DNA of 64,000 nt, taken from Dokdonia pacifica. GTDB taxonomy: Bacteria; Bacteroidota; Bacteroidia; Flavobacteriales; Flavobacteriaceae. This document shows positions 50,693 to 59,102 of this stretch, piece by piece; position 1 is the stretch's first letter; the number at the start of each line of letters is the position of its first letter. The DNA lies in NCBI RefSeq assembly GCF_900188275.1, contig NZ_FZNY01000005.1, forward strand, positions 186,001 through 250,000. Reading direction: 5' to 3'. Made by a program: the position numbers and the translations under genes. The notes beneath the pieces were generated by a model. That model ran no database searches. It was not told the DNA's origin and saw only the letters and a program-made list of their open reading frames with translations.

Positions 50693-51352
50693 CAAACTAG
50701 TGACAATAATTCCTTTAGAGTTAGGTAATATAACAGACGAGATCACTTTTCTCTCTTTTACTTTAAAATAAAACGGAGCAGCTACGATATCTAAACCACT
50801 CTGCATCTTTAATCGGGTGCCTTGTCCGGCAATGATATCTTTATTAGGAATAAAATCCCCTTCAGGAAGGTGTTCTGTAAGAATTACATATCTAAACGAT
50901 GTTAGCTTCACAAGAATTCGTTGTACCTCAGCATTGGATAGGTGTTGTAATACCTGTCGTACAATAGCACAATCACCCAAAGGCAAATCATCCTGAGAAA
51001 TATCTAAGCAATGAAATTCTACCTGTGCAGTTTTAAACGTTTTTTTATGGTGTACAATAAGGTCAGAAACAATATCTATGGCATAGTACTTCTTTGCATA
51101 TGGTATCAATTCTTTTCCTACATTAAAATCGCCACAGCCTAAATCACATACAATAAGAGGTGTTTCAAAAGAAGTCAAAAATGAAGTGATAGCATTTATA
51201 TAGGGCTGTATAATCAATGGGTCATGAGAACCTTCGCCAGAATAATAAGTCACTTCCCCACCCCATAGATTTTTATCATAAATCTGCTCCATAGCATCTT
51301 TTGTAGGCCAAGGTTTCTTTTCTTTTTTAATGTTAGCATGTTCTTTACTCAT
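50678..51352 (-). CDS. Class I SAM-dependent methyltransferase
   Basis: A 224-residue cytosolic methyltransferase. Motif I is IVCDLGCGDFNVG (about residues 74-86), followed by YYAIDIVSDLIVHHK (motif II, acidic) and DLPLGDCAIVRQVLQHLS (motifs III-IV). An N-terminal region KNLWGGEVTYYSGEGSHDP precedes the core. The substrate is unknown; it resembles O- or lipid-type methyltransferases only in general form. The C-terminal residues are supplied by the 70-bp repeat end, suggesting that the original stop was lost or moved by the insertion. Confidence 0.85.
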   Translation of the reverse strand: MSKEHANIKKEKKPWPTKDAMEQIYDKNLWGGEVTYYSGEGSHDPLIIQPYINAITSFLTSFETPLIVCDLGCGDFNVGKELIPYAKKYYAIDIVSDLIVHHKKTFKTAQVEFHCLDISQDDLPLGDCAIVRQVLQHLSNAEVQRILVKLTSFRYVILTEHLPEGDFIPNKDIIAGQGTRLKMQSGLDIVAAPFYFKVKERKVISSVILPNSKGIIVTSLYTLF

Positions 51353-51475
51353 ACATACAAATCTATACCCTTTTCTATGTTTACATTTTTACCACACATC
51401 CAATCATTCTAAAATTAGTATATCTTTATTATTTTTATGAGAAGGTGTTATCTCATTACGTATGAAATATAAAAA

Positions 51476-51931
51476 ATGAAAATAGAATTAATCACTAAGG
51501 ATCATATTTTTTTAGAAAAAGGTATTGCCTATTTCTGGAAACAATGGGGAAGCGAATCCAACTTTGATTTCTACAAAGATTGTATTGAAAACTCTCTCTC
51601 TATTGATAACGCACTCCCAAAGTTCTATCTCATGATAGAAAAAAATACAATTATAGGTTCCTATGCTTTATTAACTAATGATATTATAAGCAGACAAGAT
51701 CTCATGCCTTGGTTTGCCTGTTTATATGTAGATAAAGCCTATAGAAATCAAGGAGTCGCCAAAAAACTCCTAACCCACGGCCTGAATGAATCATCCAAAA
51801 AAGGATATGACACCCTATACCTTTGTACAGATCTAGAGGGTTTTTATGAAAACAGCGGGTGGATATATTATGCCACTGGATACAATGTAAATGGGGATAA
51901 AACTAAAATCTATTCTCAAAAAACGGTATAA
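51476..51931 (+). CDS. GNAT-family N-acetyltransferase
   Basis: A 151-residue acetyltransferase. The acetyl-CoA loop is ACLYVDKAYRNQGVAKKLL (R/Q-x-x-G-x-A motif, about residues 80-100), with beta-strand IIGSYALL before it and a C-terminal LYLCTDLEGFYENSGW segment typical of small-molecule GNATs. The substrate cannot be predicted. It converges on the serine hydrolase gene. Confidence 0.85.
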   Translation: MKIELITKDHIFLEKGIAYFWKQWGSESNFDFYKDCIENSLSIDNALPKFYLMIEKNTIIGSYALLTNDIISRQDLMPWFACLYVDKAYRNQGVAKKLLTHGLNESSKKGYDTLYLCTDLEGFYENSGWIYYATGYNVNGDKTKIYSQKTV

Positions 51932-51958
51932 ACAAATAGTCTCTTCTAAACATAAATA

Positions 51959-51990
51959 AAAGTGAATCCCTACGACTAGAAATTCACTTT
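51959..51990. terminator. Convergent-gene terminator
   Basis: AAAGTGAAT (51959-51967) and ATTCACTTT (51982-51990) form a 9-bp stem with A/T flanks in the short gap between the GNAT and serine hydrolase genes. The T-run is short, so confidence is moderate. Confidence 0.5.
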
Positions 51991-52007
51991 AGATAAGATA
52001 TTCTCTA

Positions 52008-53096
52008 TTAATGATTAGAACGCCATTGTGCCCAATCTTTCATACTTCCAAACAATACCTTCTTTCCTGCCGAACCATTGGTAAGTACAATTATTCCTGA
52101 CTTTGAATCAAAATCAAGCATAAATCCTGATTGCCAACCTTGATTAGAACCGCCATGTCCAGAAAGTGTAAAATCTCCAAAACGATTCATCACCATATAG
52201 CCCATTCCATAATTTCCTCGTGATAACTCTGTAGGAGCAATTAATAATGCAATACTCTTTTCTGATAAGACAGGGTTTGTTGATAATGACGCTTTCGCGA
52301 AAAGAATTAAATCCTCTATAGTTGTGTGTAGTCCTGCTGCTGCTTGCGCATTAAAGAGACGTAATGGGATTTCATTTCCCTCATCATCATAGCCTCTAGC
52401 CGATGTTTTCAAAATTTGTTGATCAATCGAAAAACTTGTATGCTTCATTTTTAAGGGTTTAAAAATAGTTTTCTCCATATAGCTCGCAAATGATTTGCCA
52501 CTCACCTCTTCTATTACCAATTGTAAAACTGTATAACCGCCTCCAGAATATTTCCAAGTAGTTTCAGGTTGCATAATTAATTTCACCTGTTCTTCTTCTC
52601 TTGTACTTCCATTTAAACAATCTACCAAAGAACTTAGCTTATCCTTACTTTCATATCCAGGATATCCATGTACAGATAAACCAGCCGTATGTTGTAATAC
52701 ATTTCTAATGGTTACTTTACGAGCATCATATTCACTAGATGGTAACTTCCATTTTGAAATATACGTTGAGACGGGAGTATCTAAATCTATTGTTCCATCT
52801 TCAACCAATTTCATAATCCCCCAAGCAGTAAACATTTTGGATATAGACCCTATATTAAACCCTGTCATTGTCGTAACCATTTCTTTATTGGAAACATCAG
52901 AATATCCGTACCCTTTCTTAAGAATAACTTCTCCATTTTTAATAATAGCAACAGCCAGCCCAGGCACATGGTTTGCTTCTAAAGCTTTTGGAGTATTTGT
53001 GTCAAAGGTTTTAAGAAGGTCGTCTTTTGAGGTATGTTGCGCACTTATAATAAAGGGCATCATAACTAATAAGAATAATGTAATACGTGTTTTCAT
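52008..53096 (-). CDS. Exported beta-lactamase-fold serine hydrolase
   Basis: A 362-residue exported protein (signal MKTRITLFLLVMMPFIISAQ). The start at 53096 is chosen over an upstream in-frame ATG because it begins the signal peptide. The catalytic pair is in NIGSISKMFT (Ser84-x-x-Lys87), with a KYSGGGY Tyr motif and GHGGSNQGWQSG in place of KTG. It is clearly paralogous to 14945-16390 (HTAGLSVHGYPGYESKD versus HAAGLTVHGFPGYTRSD). A TTTCGCGAAA copy (52293-52302) encodes LFAKAS. A -7 box TATGTTTG reads on the minus strand at 53128-53121. Confidence 0.88.
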   Translation of the reverse strand: MKTRITLFLLVMMPFIISAQHTSKDDLLKTFDTNTPKALEANHVPGLAVAIIKNGEVILKKGYGYSDVSNKEMVTTMTGFNIGSISKMFTAWGIMKLVEDGTIDLDTPVSTYISKWKLPSSEYDARKVTIRNVLQHTAGLSVHGYPGYESKDKLSSLVDCLNGSTREEEQVKLIMQPETTWKYSGGGYTVLQLVIEEVSGKSFASYMEKTIFKPLKMKHTSFSIDQQILKTSARGYDDEGNEIPLRLFNAQAAAGLHTTIEDLILFAKASLSTNPVLSEKSIALLIAPTELSRGNYGMGYMVMNRFGDFTLSGHGGSNQGWQSGFMLDFDSKSGIIVLTNGSAGKKVLFGSMKDWAQWRSNH

Positions 53097-53323
53097 TTTT
53101 GTTTTTTTATAAATTCTATACAAACATATCATCAGAAACCAACGCTCTTAAATATTTATGACAAACATCGTAAGCCATTTGACAAAAAATCAATTTCGCA
53201 ATGTATACGTCGTTTACCCAGTTTTTTAAACCGTTTACAATCACATATGGTGAGTTAATCAAATAAATACTCGATTCGTAAAATCATCAGATAGTTTTGA
53301 GGTCTAAACTTTAATATATTTGA

Positions 53324-54277
53324 ATGATGACTTTAAAAAAAGTAACTATAGGATCGGCGTTATTATCTCTAATGATCATCATCTTGATGATTATTTTTAG
53401 AGATACAAAAAGTGAATTATTTACAATGCTATCTATTGCATTAGGCGCTACTATCTTTTTTACGCTTTTATACTATCTCTACACCACAGAAAGAATAAAA
53501 CAGAATACCCCAAAAACTACGTACAAATATCTCTTCTTTGCGATAAGTATTCCATTTTTGATTTTTGCTATTGATGTAACAGAAGAATCTGAAGGTTTTT
53601 TAAAAGAAGCCATTAGAGTTCTTTTAGCCCTTGAAATAGGGTATTTAATTTTCTCTTGGGTTTTTACAGAATGGAAAAATATTCAAACACTCAAAAACGA
53701 AAAAGCAAAAGCTGAATTATCATTATTAAAAGAACAAATCAATCCGCATTTTTTCTTTAATACGCTTAACAACCTCTATTCTTTGATAAAAAAAGATTCA
53801 GATGCTGCACAAGAATATGTGCTTCAATTATCTGACTTAATGCGCTTTACCATTTATGATAGCGCCAAAGAGAAAGTATCGCTTCAACAAGAAATAAACT
53901 ATTTAAATAATTTCATTGAATTACAAACGGCACGCTATCATAAAGATATTGATATTAATTTCGTGAAAACGATTCAAAACTCTGACACTAAAATTGCGCC
54001 CTTGTTATTTATAGTCTTACTAGAAAATGCATTTAAACATGGGGTAGAGCAAATAACAGAAAATGCATCTATACATCTAGAATTAATTGAAAACCAGCAT
54101 AACATCCTTTTTACGATTAGAAATAACTTTGATACAGAACAATTTTCAAAAAACGAAGGCATCGGACTCAAAAACCTAAAAGAACGTTTAACTTTAGTCT
54201 ATCCAAATCGACATCAATTAAACTGTACAATTGAAGAAGATATCTATACGGCAACTTTAGAAATCATAAAACAATGA
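53324..54277 (+). CDS. LytS-type membrane histidine kinase
   Basis: A 317-residue sensor kinase with four N-terminal membrane segments (about 8-26, 34-54, 69-84, 97-115), a short coiled coil, the His_kinase domain with phosphoacceptor His142 in QINPHFFFNTLNNL, and an ATPase segment (LLENAFKHGVEQ, GIGLKNLKERL). The start overlaps a perfect -7 box TATATTTG ending 2 bp before the first ATG, so the second ATG (53327) and leaderless translation are possible. It overlaps its response regulator by 4 bp (ATGA). Confidence 0.92.
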   Translation: MMTLKKVTIGSALLSLMIIILMIIFRDTKSELFTMLSIALGATIFFTLLYYLYTTERIKQNTPKTTYKYLFFAISIPFLIFAIDVTEESEGFLKEAIRVLLALEIGYLIFSWVFTEWKNIQTLKNEKAKAELSLLKEQINPHFFFNTLNNLYSLIKKDSDAAQEYVLQLSDLMRFTIYDSAKEKVSLQQEINYLNNFIELQTARYHKDIDINFVKTIQNSDTKIAPLLFIVLLENAFKHGVEQITENASIHLELIENQHNILFTIRNNFDTEQFSKNEGIGLKNLKERLTLVYPNRHQLNCTIEEDIYTATLEIIKQ

Positions 54278-54972
54278 TCAAATATATAATTGTAGATGAC
54301 GAAACGGCTTCGCATGATATTATAAAAGAATACGCTGCAAGTGTCTCCTATTTATCATTCCAAACGAGTTGTTACAATGCATTTGAAGCTATTGAGTATC
54401 TTACTAAAAACAATATTGATCTTATCTTTTTAGATATTAATATGCCTAAGCTATCGGGTTTTGATTTCTTAAAAACGCTTTCCAATCCGCCTAAAATTAT
54501 TGTTACTACGGCCTATAATGAATATGCTTTAGAGGGATACGAACTAAATATTGAAGACTATCTCTTAAAGCCTTTCCATTTTTTGCGTTTTATGAAAGCT
54601 GTAAATAAAGTGTACGAAGCATCGACACCTTCTTCCAAACGTATTCAAGATACAATCACACCAGATAGTGCTACGATTTTCATCAAAGAAGAGAAAAAGT
54701 ATCATCAAATTAGTTTAAGCAATATCCTTTTTATTGAAGCATATGGAAACTATACAAAAATTCATATGACCGATAAACTGATTGTTTCGCATCAGACATT
54801 ATCCTCTTTTACACAAAACTTACCAGAGAATCAGTTTATAAGAGTTCATAAATCTTATATAGTGTCTATTCCTAAAATTGAACTCATAGAAGGAAATAGA
54901 ATTCTTATCAAAACACATAAAATTCCAATAGGTAAAATGTATAAACTAAATGTCGACAAATTACTTTCATAG
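54274..54972 (+). CDS. LytTR-family response regulator
   Basis: A 232-residue regulator: receiver domain (about 1-118, acidic pocket Asp8-Asp9, phosphoacceptor Asp54 in FLDINMP, conserved LLKPF) and LytTR DNA-binding domain (about 135-230, ILFIEAYGNYTKIHM and FIRVHKSYIVSIPKI). It is the cognate partner of the preceding LytS-type kinase by the 4-bp overlap. Target genes are not evident; the nearest candidates are the downstream Crp, SnoaL-like and YceI genes. Confidence 0.93.
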   Translation: MIKYIIVDDETASHDIIKEYAASVSYLSFQTSCYNAFEAIEYLTKNNIDLIFLDINMPKLSGFDFLKTLSNPPKIIVTTAYNEYALEGYELNIEDYLLKPFHFLRFMKAVNKVYEASTPSSKRIQDTITPDSATIFIKEEKKYHQISLSNILFIEAYGNYTKIHMTDKLIVSHQTLSSFTQNLPENQFIRVHKSYIVSIPKIELIEGNRILIKTHKIPIGKMYKLNVDKLLS

Positions 54973-55104
54973 ATGCTAAAACAACTAGTATATCTGAAGT
55001 TTTTTTAAAGTGATATTGCAATTTTATTAGTATTTTAGAGACTCAAAAATGAGTTGATTTCGATCATCCACTCTTTATATCATTTGTATACTTTAACAAT
55101 ATCA

Positions 55105-55689
55105 ATGAGCTATCAACCACTACTAGACTATATAAAAAAGCATGTTGACTTAACTCCTGAGGAAAAGGCGATATTACTTTCAAAAATCATTGATAGAAGG
55201 TATCTCAAAAATCAATATATCGTACAGCAAGGAGATATTTGTAAAACCATTAATTTTATTATTGCTGGATGCACCAAAATGTTTTATGTAGATGAAGAAG
55301 GGCAAGAACATATCATTATGTTTTCTGTAGAAGACTGGTGGAGTTCTGATTTAGGAAGCTTTATCACACAAACCCCTGCCGACTTTAATATTCAGTGTTT
55401 AGAAAATACGCAGCTTATTCAATTTTCATATGATCATCTGGAAGTATTATACAAAGAGGTTCCTAAATTAGAACGCCTTTTTAGAAAAATTACAGAGCGT
55501 GCTTTTGTGGCTTCACAAAAGAGAGTTGTTAGAAATTTTAGCCTTTCGGCGAAAGAACAATACGTAACTTTTAGGAACACCTACCCTAAAATAGAACAAC
55601 GCGTTCCTCAATACATGATTGCTTCGTATTTAGGGATTACCAAAGAGTTTTTAAGTAAAATTAAAAGCCAATTGATCCAAGATCAATAA
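55105..55689 (+). CDS. Crp/Fnr-family transcriptional regulator
   Basis: A 194-residue regulator with an N-terminal cyclic-nucleotide-binding-like beta-barrel (about 10-120, QYIVQQGDICKTINFIIAG) and a C-terminal winged helix (VPQYMIASYLGITKEFLSKI). The Fnr cluster cysteines are absent. The start MSYQPLLDYIKKHV at 55105 fits the family; upstream in-frame codons are not conserved-looking. The next two genes (SnoaL-like, YceI) form a set often controlled by such regulators in Bacteroidota. ATGT-N5-ACAT at about 55745-55757 just before them is a possible operator. Confidence 0.88.
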   Translation: MSYQPLLDYIKKHVDLTPEEKAILLSKIIDRRYLKNQYIVQQGDICKTINFIIAGCTKMFYVDEEGQEHIIMFSVEDWWSSDLGSFITQTPADFNIQCLENTQLIQFSYDHLEVLYKEVPKLERLFRKITERAFVASQKRVVRNFSLSAKEQYVTFRNTYPKIEQRVPQYMIASYLGITKEFLSKIKSQLIQDQ

Positions 55690-55786
55690 ATGTTAATCTA
55701 GTTTAACATCATTTCATAATCTACTTCATTTCGCACGTTTTGAATGTTTTGGACATTTGTACCATAATCATTTAAAACTAAAAAAG

Positions 55787-56140
55787 ATGAACACATTACT
55801 AGAAAAAATCAGCACTATTAACGACATGATCTTACAAGGAAAAGCTTTAGAAGCTTTTGACCAATTCTACCATGAAGATGTCGTAATGCAAGAAAATGAC
55901 AATCCTATTATTGAAGGAAAAGCAGCAAACAGACAACGTGAAGAAGATTTCTTTGGAGCCATTACAGAGTTTAGAGGAGCGACTCCTTTAAAAGTGACGA
56001 TTGGAGAAAATACAACCATGGTAGAATGGCACTTTGATTACACTCATAAAGATTGGGGCGTAAAAAACTACACCCAAGTAGCTGTTCAGGATTGGCAAGA
56101 TGGAAAAATAATTAAAGAAAAATTCTACTACGGATCCTAA
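55787..56140 (+). CDS. SnoaL/NTF2-like small protein
   Basis: A 117-residue single-domain NTF2-like fold (MNTLLEKISTINDMILQGKALEAFDQFYHEDVVMQEND by position 1-38, then GKAANRQREEDFFGAITEF and VVEWHFDYTHKDWG-type strands). Members act as small-molecule isomerases, cyclases or binding proteins. I begin at the ATG 55787, since the upstream in-frame Met lacks family residues. It is followed 70 bp later by the YceI gene across a period-7 repeat. Confidence 0.8.
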   Translation: MNTLLEKISTINDMILQGKALEAFDQFYHEDVVMQENDNPIIEGKAANRQREEDFFGAITEFRGATPLKVTIGENTTMVEWHFDYTHKDWGVKNYTQVAVQDWQDGKIIKEKFYYGS

Positions 56141-56158
56141 CATACCGATTCCAAAAAC

Positions 56159-56191
56159 ACAAATCACAAATCACAAATCACAAATCACAAA
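56159..56191. repeat. Period-7 tandem repeat ACAAATC
   Basis: Nearly five exact units of ACAAATC lie 19 bp before the ATG of the YceI gene. Slippage here would change the spacing between any promoter at its left and the start codon, so it could modulate expression. Confidence 0.85.
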
Positions 56192-56210
56192 ACATATAAA
56201 TAATTATATC

Positions 56211-56789
56211 ATGAAAAATTCAATTAAAAATATCGTGAGCATCGTACTCGTAGCCTTGTTTACATTATCGTTTACAACACCAGAAAACACCAAAAAAGAA
56301 GTAAAAACAACCCAAAGTAAAGTCGTTTGGAAAGGCTATAAAGTAACAGGATCACACGAAGGAACGATTGCCATACAAAAAGGAAACCTAATTTTTAATG
56401 GCTCAAAATTAACTGGAGGAGAATTTACAATAGACATGCGTTCTATTTCCAGCACAGATTTAGAGGGAGAGTACCAAAAGAAATTAGAAGGGCACTTAAA
56501 ATCGGACGATTTCTTTGGCGTTGAGAAATTTCCAACAGCATCGTTAGTTTTCACGAAAGTGAACGCTACAGGAAAAAACTCTTATAAAGTGACAGGAAAT
56601 ATCACTATTAAAGGACATACAGAAGTTATCACGCTAGACCTATCTGTTTATGGAAATAAAGCAACGGCTTCCTTGAAAATAGATCGCACAAAATTTGATG
56701 TACGATACGGATCTACCAGTTTCTTTGACGGATTAAAAGACAAAGCAATTTATGACGACTTTGACTTAGTAGTTGATTTAGAGTTCTAA
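56211..56789 (+). CDS. YceI-family exported lipid-binding protein
   Basis: A 192-residue protein with a signal peptide (MKNSIKNIVSIVLVALFTLS) and a YceI lipocalin-like barrel: SKVVWKGYKVTGSHEGTI, GGEFTIDMRSISSTDL, HLKSDDFFGVEKFPTASLVFT and IDRTKFDVRYGS. The family binds polyisoprenoid or quinone-like molecules in the periplasm. The set Crp regulator / SnoaL-like / YceI may respond to redox or envelope stress, inferred from gene order. The terminator follows closely. Confidence 0.9.
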   Translation: MKNSIKNIVSIVLVALFTLSFTTPENTKKEVKTTQSKVVWKGYKVTGSHEGTIAIQKGNLIFNGSKLTGGEFTIDMRSISSTDLEGEYQKKLEGHLKSDDFFGVEKFPTASLVFTKVNATGKNSYKVTGNITIKGHTEVITLDLSVYGNKATASLKIDRTKFDVRYGSTSFFDGLKDKAIYDDFDLVVDLEF

Positions 56790-56812
56790 ACTCCCCACAT
56801 TCATATACATTT

Positions 56813-56848
56813 AAAAAAGCGCACATCCCTATGATGATGCGCTTTTTT
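56813..56848 (+). terminator. Rho-independent terminator
   Basis: AAAAAAGCGCA and TGCGCTTTTTT (11-bp stem), with a second inner pairing CATC/GATG, ends the YceI transcript 24 bp after its stop. Confidence 0.92.
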
Positions 56849-56864
56849 AATATATTTATAAGGA

Positions 56865-57920
56865 ATGAATCTTACACGTCTATACACTTGCATTTTTTCT
56901 CTCATCGCTACGATAAGTTATTCGCAAACACCTGCCAAGTTTGAACCAGCAGATGGAAGCTGTTTGGTGTTTGTAGGTCAAGATCTAGAAGCCACTGGCG
57001 GACTCAATGCCTACACTAATGGATACACCGATTTTTTTGACACACCCGCTGGAGTTACAATCTATACCAACATCTCCCCTAGTGATGAATCATTTGGATA
57101 TTACAATAGAGGGCTTGACGGTTTACAAACCAAAGCCAATTGGGGTGCTGGAGATTGTTGTGCGCAATGCTACTTAGATAATACTACCTATAAAAATACC
57201 ATCATCTCCATAGGACTCTCTATCGTTAATCACGAAAAGAAAGTTGGTAACGGGAAACACGATTCCTATATCATAGCCTTAGGGAATTGGATAAGAGAAA
57301 GTAAACGTCCTGTCTTTTTACGAATAGGCTATGAATTTGATGGGCATGATTGGAATCATTATAATCGTAAACATTATTTAAAAGCATGGGAGCGTATTTA
57401 TAACATTTTCAGAAAAATGCGTGTAGACAATGTGGCGTTTGTATGGCAATCAAAAGGAACGGGATCAGATCAAGAAGCCTTAGAAGATTGGTATCCTGGA
57501 GATGATCTGGTAGATTGGTGTGCCTACTCCTACTTTGGTAATCCCGATACCGAAATGCTTACGTTTGCTAGAAAACACAACAAACCAATTTTTATCGCAG
57601 AAGCCAGTCCTACCCTACAAACAGATAACTTATTTTTTGACACCGACCTCAAAAAAGATATCATCGCCAAACGAGCGTGGCAACAATGGTTTCTCCCATT
57701 TTTCAAAACCATAAATGACAATAAAGATGTGATTAAAGCCTTTAGTTATATCAATACAGATTGGACTTCGCAGATGATGTGGATTAATAATGACACCTTC
57801 CAACAAGTAGATTCTCGCATTCAAGTAAGTCCATACATTTCTGAAAAATGGACCCAAGAACTAGCAAATCCTAGGTATCTAAAAGCGAGTGATGAGTTGT
57901 GGGGGAATTTAAAATTCTAA
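56865..57920 (+). CDS. Secreted GH26-like glycoside hydrolase
   Basis: A 351-residue exported protein (signal to about residue 21) with a TIM-barrel hydrolase fold. FLRIGYEFDGHDW supplies a candidate acid/base Glu157 and FIAEASP a candidate nucleophile Glu246, a spacing close to clan A enzymes such as GH26 mannanases. The N-terminal part (GQDLEATGGLNAY) and a Cys-rich GDCCAQCYLD are unusual. The substrate may be a beta-mannan or xylan; this is not certain from sequence. It is the only predicted extracellular glycanase in the window and does not sit in a PUL. Confidence 0.7.
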   Translation: MNLTRLYTCIFSLIATISYSQTPAKFEPADGSCLVFVGQDLEATGGLNAYTNGYTDFFDTPAGVTIYTNISPSDESFGYYNRGLDGLQTKANWGAGDCCAQCYLDNTTYKNTIISIGLSIVNHEKKVGNGKHDSYIIALGNWIRESKRPVFLRIGYEFDGHDWNHYNRKHYLKAWERIYNIFRKMRVDNVAFVWQSKGTGSDQEALEDWYPGDDLVDWCAYSYFGNPDTEMLTFARKHNKPIFIAEASPTLQTDNLFFDTDLKKDIIAKRAWQQWFLPFFKTINDNKDVIKAFSYINTDWTSQMMWINNDTFQQVDSRIQVSPYISEKWTQELANPRYLKASDELWGNLKF

Positions 57921-57928
57921 AATAACTT

Positions 57929-57998
57929 TATACGCTTTAACGCTGCGCTCTCCCATTTGGTCGTGAATCTCTCAAGTTCGATTTCGCGAAAGCGTACT
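57929..57998 (-). repeat. Diverged 70-bp element, inverted copy D
   Basis: TATACGCTTTAACGCTGCGC at the left and TTCGATTTCGCGAAAGCGTA at the right match the reverse complement of copy A, with about 10 substitutions. It lies 8 bp after the GH26-like stop. Confidence 0.85.
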
Positions 57999-58055
57999 CA
58001 GTCATAAATAATTCATAATAAAACAACTTGTTATTAATGAAATCGTTCTAGGAAT

Positions 58056-58682
58056 ATGAAAAGTAAATTGACGAAGTATATTAAGAAAGTATGTTACTTA
58101 CTTGTCATTCTATTTATAGGTTTTTTCTCTATTTTTCAATACTTGAAATATGACTTCAATAAGCATTTAGATCAAAAAACCTTTGAAAATGTCATTCTAG
58201 AAGTACAAAAAGCAGAACCACTCCCAGAAAACTTTATAAATCTATATGAACAAATACACCCTATTACAAATATAAACGGACTCTTATATGATTCTCTAAG
58301 AGAAAAATACGATCGGAGATGTCCTTGTAGAAGTTTAAGCTTTCTAACCTATTCTCCTAGAGAAGGATTCATTAGACATCAACACTCTTTGGATATCTAT
58401 TTTCACACTAAAAAATTAGAAAAAAAGGTTTCTCAAAAAGCATGTTTAAATGCATATATAAACACTTTTGATTTTTTATTTAATACGAAAGGAATTAAGG
58501 ACGCATCAAAGTATTATTTTGATAAAGAGCCTTCTACTTTAAATGAAGAAGAAATGATTACGATGATACTGATGCTACAAAACCCAAGACGATATAATCC
58601 CAAACGATCTGTAAGCCAAAAAACATTAGCTACAAAAATTATAGAGATCAAAGAAAAAATAGCAAATCAAAAAGAATACTAA
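58056..58682 (+). CDS. Hypothetical single-TM protein
   Basis: A 208-residue protein that I do not recognise, with one N-terminal membrane anchor (KVCYLLVILFIGFFSIFQYL, about 11-30) and a helical, Lys-rich outer domain. A CPCRS Cys pair and IRHQHSLDIYFHTKKL are noticeable; the C-terminal half reads like a coiled helix with RYNPKRSVSQ. The next gene follows after 2 bp, so the pair is probably cotranscribed. Confidence 0.65.
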   Translation: MKSKLTKYIKKVCYLLVILFIGFFSIFQYLKYDFNKHLDQKTFENVILEVQKAEPLPENFINLYEQIHPITNINGLLYDSLREKYDRRCPCRSLSFLTYSPREGFIRHQHSLDIYFHTKKLEKKVSQKACLNAYINTFDFLFNTKGIKDASKYYFDKEPSTLNEEEMITMILMLQNPRRYNPKRSVSQKTLATKIIEIKEKIANQKEY

Positions 58683-58684
58683 CT

Positions 58685-59062
58685 ATGAACCTAGAACAAA
58701 ACAAACAAAACGCCATTGCTTTTTACAAAATGGCGTATGAAGGCAATCCAAAAGAAGCGGTAAATCAATATATTGGAAAAGAATATATCCAACATAATCC
58801 TGACGTAGCTGATGGCACCAAAGGGTTTATAGCCTATTTTGAACGCATGCAACAAGAATATCCTGATAAGTCTATTGCGTTTGTGCGCTGTATCGCCCAA
58901 GGTGATCTCGTTGCTTTACATACCCATCAGACATGGCCTGGAAATGATCAATATGTAACCATGGATTTTTTTAGATTTGATACAAATGGAAAAATCTGTG
59001 AGCATTGGGATGCTATCCAGCAAATCCCAAAACAATCAGCCAATCCAAATACAATGTATTAA
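58685..59062 (+). CDS. SnoaL-like NTF2-fold protein
   Basis: A 125-residue single-domain protein of the SnoaL/NTF2 group: YIGKEYIQHNPDVADGTKGFI, VRCIAQGDLVALHTHQTWPG and a FRFDTNGKICEHWDAIQ core that is typical of small secondary-metabolite enzymes. It is distinct in sequence from the 55787 gene. It lies 2 bp after the membrane protein gene and 40 bp before a sugar-isomerase-like gene. Its reaction is unknown. Confidence 0.82.
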   Translation: MNLEQNKQNAIAFYKMAYEGNPKEAVNQYIGKEYIQHNPDVADGTKGFIAYFERMQQEYPDKSIAFVRCIAQGDLVALHTHQTWPGNDQYVTMDFFRFDTNGKICEHWDAIQQIPKQSANPNTMY

Positions 59063-59102
59063 CATCATAAAATTCTGAATACATATTCCTATCTTCATAC
59101 CC

